Assembly: GCA_900765575.1 (NCBI GenBank)
Contig: CAAFRW010000045.1
Span: forward strand, 1 to 13,868
Direction of reading: 5' to 3'
DNA: 13,868 nt
Origin: Bacteroidaceae bacterium
Lineage (GTDB): Bacteria; Bacteroidota; Bacteroidia; Bacteroidales; Bacteroidaceae
Shown piece by piece: positions 1-6,458 of the stretch. Numbering within the stretch: the stretch's first letter is position 1; each line of letters begins with the position of its first letter. The translations under genes and the position numbers were made by a program. Under the pieces are notes generated by a model. The model saw only the letters and a program-made list of their open reading frames with translations, did no database searches and was not told where the DNA came from.

Positions 1-1497
1 ATTATCTTTCAGTAGATTCTTCTGCTCGTAATCTTCTACAAATGAGAGTAAAGAAGCTGATTTATTACTAAAAACCACATAGTCATCGACATAAGTATAA
101 TATGGCTTCTCAAACTTATCGAACAAACCTCCAAAGAAGAGTCGGAAAAAGCCTTTCATCTCCATATAGTTAATATCGAAGCCTTTATAATTTACCGTTT
201 TTATCCGTATCGGAGTTTTCCGTTTGATTTTCTTTTCAAGCAGCTCCATATTCTTACGCGCATCTTTTATGTTTTTAGCCCGAATAGCCAGAATAAGTTC
301 AGGCTCACGTCCTAGTAATCCCGGTTCGGATTGTGTAAGGGCAAACTCTCCCGACATCCAGCTCAGGAAATTCTCTTCAAGGGAGATGTCGAACATTCCC
401 TCTATTTTCTTGCGGGATTTTTCATAGGTATCATATAACTGCTTGTCGTGGATAGAAAGAGCGTTCTCCAGTTCTTTTATAAAAGTAATCGGATTCTCAA
501 ACCCAATATTTGTATAAAGAGCTGTTCGTCCGGACATGATTTCATGTGCTTTCATTTTATGCTTTCCCGAATTCAGCAAAGCCATGATATAAGGGTCTGC
601 CGTATCTTTCCGCAACGTATATCCCTTCACTTCCATTTTCTCCTTGTCCGTATTGAAATAAAGTCCGGCAAATGTCATGGAGTTGCTGAACATATCTATA
701 TATTCATTCCTGCCATTCAGGTAGATAGCCATAAATTGAGGTAAACGTGCATAGTTAATAAACATTCTGACAAGCCCTTTTCCTGAGACCCGTTTTTCAG
801 CTTCCATAAAGGAATAATTAAGACCTATCTTGGGTTCATTTCGTGAATCAATGGCCGATTCGACCAGTCGTGATGTATATGAACCAATAAAATGATTATC
901 CACAAAAGCACAATAAAAGATATTGCGTGTATCCGGGTCGCGCATTTCAAGGATATTGATACCATTATGCATCCGGTTCGTGACGGTGCTACCAGCCATT
1001 GTTATAATCGTTTCAAGTTGGTCTTTCAGCAAATTCATCTTGGATACTTTCTGCATATCCAGAATAATCAGGAAATCCCATTCTGTAGTGCGGGTCTTAT
1101 GGATTGAAATAAGCATGTCCCGTTTGCCAACGAGTGAAAGCAATATTTTATTGTCTCTGACAACCGAATCAAGCACTTCTACATTCTTTGTAACGTCCTC
1201 AAAAGCTTTTGCCTTTTTCATACATTGCCAGGTAGCACTTCCGCTGAACTTTTCCCAATCGTCAATCGGAGCAGATGATTGAATGATGAATGTAGCATCT
1301 TCCGGAACGAGATAAATCTGCTGTATATTACGGTCGGGTGAGATAAATAATTGGGCTATGGAATATACCAAATAGATTGCTATGACTAATGCTGCTATAC
1401 CTAAGATTCTTTTTATTCTTTTTCGGGTGTCCTTCTTACCGGATTCAGGTTCGGAATCCAGTTCGTGCAGTTCGTCGTTTAATTCATTCTTAATCAT
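1..1497 (-). CDS. DUF3352-family membrane-anchored protein, 3' end cut by window edge
   Basis: The frame starts at the ATG at 1497-1495 and stays open for 499 codons to base 1, so the C-terminus lies outside the window. The first 30 residues are charged and probably cytoplasmic. One hydrophobic segment follows at about residues 31-52, and the rest is a large soluble region, so I read it as a single-pass protein with an extracytoplasmic body. The body has the look of Bacteroidota DUF3352 proteins: an early stretch reading VPEDATFIIQSSAP, then alternating beta-rich segments such as NGINILEMRD and YYTYVDDYVVFSN near the end. The function of this family is not known and I do not assign one. It lies 61 bp downstream of the flavodoxin-ferredoxin gene on the same strand and may be co-transcribed with it. 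A weak -7-like box (AACCTTTG, 1532-1525) in the gap could give it its own start. The Shine-Dalgarno is poor (AAAAGA). The family call is from recognition, not from a search. Confidence 0.72.
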   Translation of the reverse strand, partial: MIKNELNDELHELDSEPESGKKDTRKRIKRILGIAALVIAIYLVYSIAQLFISPDRNIQQIYLVPEDATFIIQSSAPIDDWEKFSGSATWQCMKKAKAFEDVTKNVEVLDSVVRDNKILLSLVGKRDMLISIHKTRTTEWDFLIILDMQKVSKMNLLKDQLETIITMAGSTVTNRMHNGINILEMRDPDTRNIFYCAFVDNHFIGSYTSRLVESAIDSRNEPKIGLNYSFMEAEKRVSGKGLVRMFINYARLPQFMAIYLNGRNEYIDMFSNSMTFAGLYFNTDKEKMEVKGYTLRKDTADPYIMALLNSGKHKMKAHEIMSGRTALYTNIGFENPITFIKELENALSIHDKQLYDTYEKSRKKIEGMFDISLEENFLSWMSGEFALTQSEPGLLGREPELILAIRAKNIKDARKNMELLEKKIKRKTPIRIKTVNYKGFDINYMEMKGFFRLFFGGLFDKFEKPYYTYVDDYVVFSNKSASLLSFVEDYEQKNLLKDN

Positions 1498-1558
1498 TCT
1501 TTTATATCGTTTTTAATTGATGTACAAAGGTTTATATATCCCCACAGAATAACTTGAT

Positions 1559-2386
1559 TTATAATAAGGTCTGTGGTGCTTTCTCTTTCGCATAGCATGT
1601 TGATAAAATCTTGGAGAAAGGAGTCTCGTATACACGGATGTGCTGGGGACATACTTTAACACAGGCGCAGCAACGGATGCAGCGGGTAGCATCTGTTGTT
1701 TGTTCCTCTCCTATGGTTATTGCTTGTGTAGGGCATCCTTTGGAACAGGCTCCGCAATGGGTACAAGCCGATATGTCGAGGATAGACGGGGCTGCTTGGA
1801 TGGGTCTTTTGGCGCGTCGCATTCGTATTACTTTGGTAATGAAACGCAATGTAGACCAGGCTGATTGTTTCGGACGTTTGATTTTCATGACGTCTATGGA
1901 ATGTATTCCTTCACGGTTTATTTTATCAAATACTTTCTTACCGAATGCTTCCGCTTTTTGCAAGTCATTCCCATTGGGCCTGCCTGCGGAAATAGGATAT
2001 TGCTTATTGCTATAGGAGTGCTCTCCGATAAAAGTAGCTGCTGCAACCACCATAAATCCCTGTTGGCTAACCAGTGCGGAGAGTTCTTCCAAAGCGTGTT
2101 CGTAGTCCCGGTTTCCATACACTACCATTACAATAGCCGGAGTCTGCTCTCCTTTTATCTCTTTAATGCGTTCCACTGCTACCGGTGGAATATGTCCTCC
2201 ATATACGGGTGCTGCAAAAACAGTTAATGTATCAGTCGTTAGATGGATGGGCGAAACAGGCAATACTGTCAGGTTCTGTTGAGAGACAGACGCAATTCCT
2301 GTTCCCTTCACTACTGCATTGGCTACTTTTTGTGAAGTATGCGTGGGAGAGAAAAAGATAGAGCAAGCTTTTGTAATGGTTGTCAT
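1559..2386 (-). CDS. EFR1-type flavodoxin-like protein with two C-terminal [4Fe-4S] ferredoxin motifs
   Basis: With the start at the ATG at 2386-2384 this is 275 residues. The N-terminal 165 or so resemble a flavodoxin fold: a phosphate-loop-like SPTHTSQK at 13-20, then APVYGGHIP at 59-67 and VVYGNRDYEHALEEL at about 88-102. The C-terminus carries two ferredoxin motifs, CxxCxxCxxxCP at C208/C211/C214/C218 and again at C236/C239/C242/C246. Such a protein would pass electrons between an FMN-bearing domain and two [4Fe-4S] clusters in the cytoplasm. The physiological partner is unknown. A longer in-frame version begins at a TTG at 2437. I reject it because a good -7 box (TAAGTTTG, 2442-2435) overlaps that codon and would place the transcript start near 2428. 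The residues added by the longer version also have no flavodoxin character. The DUF3352 gene follows downstream. Confidence 0.85.
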   Translation of the reverse strand: MTTITKACSIFFSPTHTSQKVANAVVKGTGIASVSQQNLTVLPVSPIHLTTDTLTVFAAPVYGGHIPPVAVERIKEIKGEQTPAIVMVVYGNRDYEHALEELSALVSQQGFMVVAAATFIGEHSYSNKQYPISAGRPNGNDLQKAEAFGKKVFDKINREGIHSIDVMKIKRPKQSAWSTLRFITKVIRMRRAKRPIQAAPSILDISACTHCGACSKGCPTQAITIGEEQTTDATRCIRCCACVKVCPQHIRVYETPFSKILSTCYAKEKAPQTLL

Positions 2387-2434
2387 ATTATAGATGGATT
2401 TAAGAGTGAATGTGTTAGTTCTTATAATGTGGTA

Positions 2435-2442
2435 CAAACTTA
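2435..2442 (-). promoter_or_regulatory. Bacteroidota -7 box for the flavodoxin-ferredoxin gene
   Basis: Minus-strand TAAGTTTG matches TAnnTTTG exactly and sits about 49 bp upstream of the ATG at 2386. I see no convincing -33 TTTG at the expected 19-21 bp spacing. It helps to choose the start, because the alternative TTG at 2437 would lie within the promoter. Confidence 0.5.
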
Positions 2443-2902
2443 GATAAAAATATTGATTTATATATGGGTAGAATAAAGAAATCGTTTGTCTTTATAGGAA
2501 AGATAGGTATTCTCTATTCTCCAACCATATTCTTGTTTCATCTCTTGAAGCTCTTGAAGGTTCTCCATTCATTTCGGAAGCATTTATTTCATAATTAGGG
2601 TTTCTTCCCTTGAGACTTTTAACGGGCAAGGTGAATAGATACAGCTTATGTAGGAAATGGTTTCCGGCAATGAACCCAATAGAGGACTTCTCTATTTTAG
2701 GTGGAAAGTGTTGGATATTAAGGGATGATTGATTTTAGGTGTTTATAGAAATAGAAAACGCCCCGTACATCAATCTATAATGTACAGGGCATTCTAATAA
2801 AGTTTTATTAATTATGTGATTCAGTAGTTAAAGCTCGATACTTTCTTGTGCATAAAGAAGGAGCATTGAGCCTTGTCTTCTTTAACTCCTGATTCTTATT
2901 AA
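2443..2902. other. Intergenic region between the flavodoxin-ferredoxin gene and eda
   Basis: About 460 bp without a convincing gene. It holds the 3' untranslated tail and terminator of the kdgK-eda unit (hairpin 2760-2790). It also holds a minus-strand frame open for 80 codons between stops (2495-2734) with no good start or ribosome binding site, described under findings. The -7 box of the downstream gene lies at its left edge. Confidence 0.6.
2750..2790 (-). terminator. Rho-independent terminator of the kdgK-eda operon
   Basis: On the minus strand an 11-bp stem (2790-2780 pairing with 2770-2760) closes on a 9-nt loop and is followed by GTTTTCTATTTCT. On this strand the only imperfect pair is a G-U wobble. 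On the plus strand the same position is a mismatch, so the structure favours minus-strand RNA. It lies about 113 bp after the eda stop codon. Confidence 0.8.
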
Positions 2903-3571
2903 TTACTTACGAGCTTCAGCAATATAGCCTAATGCCTCTTTACATTTTTCAGTAACGTAAGTCCAATCTTCGGCAGCTACTTTATCTTTCGGGAATAGTT
3001 TAGAGCCCATACCTACGCAGAAAACACCCGCTTTAATCCAAGCAGTCAGGTTTTCTTTTGTCGGTTCTACTCCACCGGTAACCATTAATTTAGACCATGG
3101 CATCGGAGCCATCAAGCCTTTAATTAAGTTAGTACCGTAAACATCACCCGGGAATACTTTGCAAAGGTCGCAACCAACTTCCTGTGCGAAACCGATTTCA
3201 GATACGGAACCACATCCCGGAGTATAAGGGATTAAACGACGGTTACATACTTTTGCAATTTCAGGATTGTACAACGGACCTACAATGAAGTTCGCTCCCA
3301 ATTGGATGTACATGGCAGCCGTAGCAGGGTCTACTATAGAACCGATACCCATAGCAAGCTCCGGACACTCTTTTGCTGCAAACTTTACGATTTCTGCAAA
3401 AACCTCCTGAGCGAAGTCACCGCGATTGGTGAATTCGAAAGCACGAACGCCGCCATCATAGCAAGCTTTTACTACTTTCTTAGCAATTTCTGCATCCTTG
3501 TGATAGAATACAGGCACCATACCGGTTGAACCTATCTTGTTCAATACGGCAATTTTATCAAACTTTGCCAT
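2903..3571 (-). CDS. eda: 2-dehydro-3-deoxy-6-phosphogluconate (KDPG) aldolase
   Basis: 222 residues, close to the usual 200-225 for class I KDPG aldolases. The enzyme cleaves KDPG to pyruvate and glyceraldehyde-3-phosphate and often also acts on 4-hydroxy-2-oxoglutarate. By alignment from memory to the E. coli enzyme, the catalytic pieces are present. FEFTNRGD carries E46 and R50, YTPGC lies at 116-120, and CKVFPG carries the Schiff-base lysine K138. The phosphate-binding TGGV is at 165-168. The ATG at 3571 is preceded by a good AGGAG (3585-3581), the clearest Shine-Dalgarno in this part of the window. The gene follows kdgK by 38 bp and shares its transcript, so it takes the kinase's product directly. 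A terminator follows at 2750-2790. The alternative symbol kdgA is used for the same enzyme in hexuronate clusters. Confidence 0.95.
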   Translation of the reverse strand: MAKFDKIAVLNKIGSTGMVPVFYHKDAEIAKKVVKACYDGGVRAFEFTNRGDFAQEVFAEIVKFAAKECPELAMGIGSIVDPATAAMYIQLGANFIVGPLYNPEIAKVCNRRLIPYTPGCGSVSEIGFAQEVGCDLCKVFPGDVYGTNLIKGLMAPMPWSKLMVTGGVEPTKENLTAWIKAGVFCVGMGSKLFPKDKVAAEDWTYVTEKCKEALGYIAEARK

Positions 3572-3580
3572 TTTATATAT

Positions 3581-3585
3581 CTCCT
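3581..3585 (-). promoter_or_regulatory. Strong Shine-Dalgarno AGGAG of eda
   Basis: Minus-strand AGGAG lies 9 nt before the ATG at 3571. It stands out because most genes here have weak or no Shine-Dalgarno. It suggests independent initiation at the second cistron of the operon. Confidence 0.6.
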
Positions 3586-3609
3586 ATTTTCAAATGAATT
3601 CTTAAGTAA

Positions 3610-4632
3610 TTAACGTTGAACACGGCCACTTGCGTTTCCACCGGCAAGACTTTCTACTTCTTCTACAGAAACCAAGTTGAAGTCACCGTTAATAGTATGT
3701 TTCAATGCAGAGGCTGCCACAGCGAATTCAAGCGCTTCACCTTGGTTAGGTTTAGTCAACAAGCCATGGATAACACCGCCTGAGAATGAATCGCCACCAC
3801 CTACACGGTCGATAATCGGGTTAATGTCATAACGTTTAGAAGTATAGAACTCTTTACCATTATAAATCATTGCTTTCCAACCATTATGTGTAGCAGAGAA
3901 AGACTCGCGTAAAGTAGAGATTACATATTTGAAATCAAATGTTTTAGCCATTTGTTCAAAGATGCCTTTGTAGCCTTCAGCATCTGTGTTTCCGCCTTCA
4001 ACGTCTGCATCCGGTTTAAATCCGAGGCAAAGTTCAGCATCTTCTTCGTTACCGATACATACATCTACATATTGCATCAAAGGGCGCATGATAGATTGAG
4101 CTTTTTCTTTTGTCCAAAGTTTCTTACGGAAGTTCAAGTCTACTGATACGGTTACACCGTTACGTTTTGCTGCTTCGCAAGCTAATTTGGTTAATTCTGC
4201 AGCTTTATCGGAAATAGCCGGAGTGATACCTGACCAGTGGAACCAGTCAGCACCTTTCATAATAGCATCGAAATCAAAATCAGCAGGGTCTGCTTCTGCG
4301 ATAGCCGAATGAGCACGGTCATAGATAACTTTACTTGGGCGCATAGAAGCTCCTGTTTCCAAATAATAGATACCTACTCTATCACCACCACGTGCAATGA
4401 AGTCTGTTTTTACACCGTATTTTCTCAGAGCGTTTACTGCAGACTGTCCGATTTCATGTTTCGGTAATTTAGTAACGAAGTAAGCTTCGTGTCCGTAGTT
4501 TGCACAGCTAACTGCTACATTGGCTTCACCGCCTCCGTATACTACGTCAAATACGTCCGACTGAACAAAGCGTTTTTGTCCGGGTGTTGATAATCTCAAC
4601 ATGATTTCGCCTAATGTTACGACTTTTCCCAT
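3610..4632 (-). CDS. kdgK: 2-keto-3-deoxygluconate kinase, PfkB family
   Basis: 340 residues, in the normal range for PfkB sugar kinases. It phosphorylates 2-keto-3-deoxygluconate (KDG) to KDPG with ATP. The N-terminal substrate-side glycine motif is GGGEANVA at 33-40. DLNFRKKLW at 165-173 is the strand and loop typical of KDG kinases. The C-terminal PfkB signature is DRVGGGDSFSGG at 275-286, with D281 as the expected catalytic base. Its neighbours make KDG kinase more likely than fructokinase or ribokinase, because KDPG aldolase follows by 38 bp and altronate dehydratase, which makes KDG, is transcribed divergently. It is the first gene of its operon. A well-formed promoter lies at 4710-4740, giving a leader of about 70 nt. 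The ribosome binding site is weak (AAAAGA). Confidence 0.93.
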   Translation of the reverse strand: MGKVVTLGEIMLRLSTPGQKRFVQSDVFDVVYGGGEANVAVSCANYGHEAYFVTKLPKHEIGQSAVNALRKYGVKTDFIARGGDRVGIYYLETGASMRPSKVIYDRAHSAIAEADPADFDFDAIMKGADWFHWSGITPAISDKAAELTKLACEAAKRNGVTVSVDLNFRKKLWTKEKAQSIMRPLMQYVDVCIGNEEDAELCLGFKPDADVEGGNTDAEGYKGIFEQMAKTFDFKYVISTLRESFSATHNGWKAMIYNGKEFYTSKRYDINPIIDRVGGGDSFSGGVIHGLLTKPNQGEALEFAVAASALKHTINGDFNLVSVEEVESLAGGNASGRVQR

Positions 4633-4684
4633 AATTGTGTGTCTTTTAATTATTGAATCTTTTATATGTAATGTTTTAAACTTC

Positions 4685-4694
4685 TCTCATGAGA
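4685..4694. promoter_or_regulatory. Candidate operator palindrome in the kdgK leader
   Basis: TCTCATGAGA is a perfect 10-bp palindrome. It lies 10-20 bp downstream of the expected kdgK transcript start, where repressors of sugar-acid operons commonly bind. No regulator gene is in the window. A 10-bp palindrome can occur by chance, so this is only suggestive. Confidence 0.25.
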
Positions 4695-4709
4695 TGTATA
4701 TAGATAGTG

Positions 4710-4740
4710 CAAAAGTAGGCATTTTATATGAATGCACAAT
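4710..4740 (-). promoter_or_regulatory. kdgK-eda promoter with -33 and -7 elements
   Basis: On the minus strand ATTG (4740-4737) is followed after 19 bp by TACTTTTG (4717-4710). This fits the Bacteroidota -33/-7 arrangement, with TAnnTTTG exact and the -33 off by one. It is the best-formed promoter in the window. The expected transcript start is near 4703. Confidence 0.65.
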
Positions 4741-4766
4741 ATTTTTCGTTGAAAAAATACAAGTTC

Positions 4767-4805
4767 CGTGCTCGGACACGAGAATCTTTTAATTTTTTTG
4801 TCCGA
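4767..4805. promoter_or_regulatory. Inverted-repeat cluster upstream of uxaA, possible operator
   Basis: Several short overlapping inverted repeats occur in an otherwise AT-rich spacer: CGTG/CACG around a 6-bp centre (4767-4780), CTCG/CGAG (4771-4782), and TCGGAC (4772-4777) against GTCCGA (4800-4805). It lies between the two divergent promoters. The local GC content and symmetry suggest a protein-binding site, but no family can be named. Confidence 0.25.
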
Positions 4806-4832
4806 TTGCATGGGGTGTACGAAATAAATACC

Positions 4833-4840
4833 TATATTCG
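4833..4840 (+). promoter_or_regulatory. Possible -7 box for uxaA
   Basis: TATATTCG matches TAnnTTTG except for one base and lies 52 bp before the uxaA start codon. No good -33 element is seen at the usual distance. A weak promoter would suit a gene that needs activation. No better candidate exists in the spacer. Confidence 0.3.
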
Positions 4841-4892
4841 TAGCCAAATAGATTTAAGAGTATACTAAAAAGAATACAGTTAGGAAAAGAAA

Positions 4893-6383
4893 ATGGAAAC
4901 AAAGTATTTAAAGATTAATTCAGCGGACAATGTAGCCGTAGCCATATCTGATTTGAAGGCAGGAGAAGTGATTGCTATAGAGGGTGTGAATATCACAGTC
5001 AATCAGGATATTCCAGCAGGACATAAGATTGCATTGAAGGATTTTTCCGAAGGGGAGAATGTGGTGAAGTATGGCTATCCTATCGGACATGCAAAAGTGG
5101 CAGTGAAACAAGGTGACTGGATAAATGAGAATCAGATAAAGACTAATTTAGCCGGTTTGTTGGACTATACTTATAATCCGGTAAACGTGTCGTTGGATAT
5201 TCCTCAGAAAGATTTGACGTTTAAGGGATACCGTCGCAAAAACGGTGATGTGGGTATTCGTAATGAAATCTGGATTATTCCGACTGTAGGCTGTGTAAAT
5301 GGTATTGCAAACCAGTTGGCTGAGAAACTTCGTGAAGAAACCGGAATGAAGGGAGTAGATGCCATTGTTGCTTTTCCGCATAACTATGGATGTTCCCAGT
5401 TAGGAGACGACCATGAGAATACGAAGAAGATTCTTCGTGACATGGTATTGCATCCCAATGCAGGCGCTGTGTTTGTAGTCAGTTTAGGATGTGAAAATAA
5501 CCAGCCGGAGGTGTTTAAGGAGTTTGTAGGACAGACTGACCCCGAACGTGTACAATATATGACTACCCAGAAAGTGGAAGATGAAATAGAAGAAGGAATG
5601 AAGATTCTGCGTAAATTGTATGCTGTTGCCAGCAAGGATGTACGCGAGGATGTACCTTTGTCTGAACTGAGAGTAGGTTTGAAATGTGGTGGCTCGGACG
5701 GTTTCTCAGGCATTACGGCTAATCCGTTGCTTGGTATGTTCTCCGACTTCCTGATAGCTCAGGGAGGAACCTCTGTGTTGACCGAAGTACCGGAAATGTT
5801 TGGTGCGGAAACCATTCTGATGAACCGTTGTAAGAATGAATCGTTGTTTGACGAGACGGTACATTTGATTAATGATTTTAAATCCTATTTCCTTTCTCAT
5901 GGCGAGCCGGTAGGAGAAAATCCTTCTCCGGGAAATAAAGCCGGTGGTATTTCTACTTTAGAGGAAAAAGCTTTGGGTTGTACTCAGAAGTGCGGTAAGA
6001 GTTATGTAATGGGTGTAATGCCTTACGGAGAACGTTTGAAAGTGAAAGGATTGAATTTGCTTTCAGCTCCGGGTAACGACCTGGTTGCTTCCACGGCATT
6101 GGCTTCATGCGGTTGCCATATGGTGTTGTTTACTACAGGACGTGGAACGCCGTTCGGCACATACGTACCGACTATGAAGATTTCTACCAACTCGAACCTG
6201 GCTAAGAATAAACCTACATGGATTGATTTCAATGCCGGAGTGATTGTGGAAAACGAACCGATGGAGAAAACGTGCGAACGCTTTATCGATTATATAATAA
6301 AGGTAGCTAGCGGTGAATTTGTGAATAACGAGAAGAAGGGATACCGCGAAATAGCAATCTTTAAGAATGGTGTAACTCTTTAA
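4893..6383 (+). CDS. uxaA: Altronate dehydratase (altronate hydrolase)
   Basis: 496 residues, the full length of the UxaA family. It dehydrates D-altronate to 2-keto-3-deoxygluconate in the galacturonate (altronate) branch of hexuronate breakdown and needs a divalent metal such as iron. The N-terminal 85 or so residues form the SAF domain, including YGYPIGHA at 60-67. The rest is the catalytic altronate/galactarate dehydratase region. It holds the conserved cysteine- and histidine-rich segments NYGCSQLGDDHENT (164-177), SLGCENNQPEVF (197-208), LKCGGSDGFSG (263-273), CTQKCGKS (363-370) and ASCGCHMVLFTTGRGTPFG (404-422). An AGGAAA lies about 6 bp before the ATG. The enzyme's product is the substrate of the divergent KdgK. 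Galactarate dehydratase (GarD) is a homologue, but the KdgK-Eda context favours altronate. An NhaC gene follows 75 bp downstream. Confidence 0.93.
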   Translation: METKYLKINSADNVAVAISDLKAGEVIAIEGVNITVNQDIPAGHKIALKDFSEGENVVKYGYPIGHAKVAVKQGDWINENQIKTNLAGLLDYTYNPVNVSLDIPQKDLTFKGYRRKNGDVGIRNEIWIIPTVGCVNGIANQLAEKLREETGMKGVDAIVAFPHNYGCSQLGDDHENTKKILRDMVLHPNAGAVFVVSLGCENNQPEVFKEFVGQTDPERVQYMTTQKVEDEIEEGMKILRKLYAVASKDVREDVPLSELRVGLKCGGSDGFSGITANPLLGMFSDFLIAQGGTSVLTEVPEMFGAETILMNRCKNESLFDETVHLINDFKSYFLSHGEPVGENPSPGNKAGGISTLEEKALGCTQKCGKSYVMGVMPYGERLKVKGLNLLSAPGNDLVASTALASCGCHMVLFTTGRGTPFGTYVPTMKISTNSNLAKNKPTWIDFNAGVIVENEPMEKTCERFIDYIIKVASGEFVNNEKKGYREIAIFKNGVTL

Positions 6384-6422
6384 AAAGTCCTAATCCTCAA
6401 TAGGATAATCGGGAAAACTCTT

Positions 6423-6430
6423 TACCTTTG
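6423..6430 (+). promoter_or_regulatory. Bacteroidota -7 box before the nhaC-family gene
   Basis: TACCTTTG is an exact TAnnTTTG match in the uxaA-nhaC gap, 28 bp before the ATG at 6459. No -33 TTTG is visible. It may give the antiporter its own transcript in addition to read-through from uxaA, as no terminator is seen in the 75-bp gap. Confidence 0.45.
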
Positions 6431-6458
6431 CAGCTCATTAAGGTAAAATGATGCGCAG

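Noticed and set aside
923..1282. 119-residue plus-strand ORF
   Set aside because: It lies wholly antisense to the DUF3352 gene, which has consistent family-like protein sequence through this region.
1611..2015. 134-residue plus-strand ORF with scattered cysteines
   Set aside because: It is the antisense shadow of the two ferredoxin cysteine motifs.
4601..4847. Small ORFs in the kdgK-uxaA spacer on either strand
   Set aside because: They overlap the promoter elements, have no ribosome binding site and no recognisable protein pattern.
6393..6410. Terminator between uxaA and the nhaC-family gene
   Set aside because: ATCCT/AGGAT gives only a 5-bp stem with no T-tract after it. Read-through is more likely.
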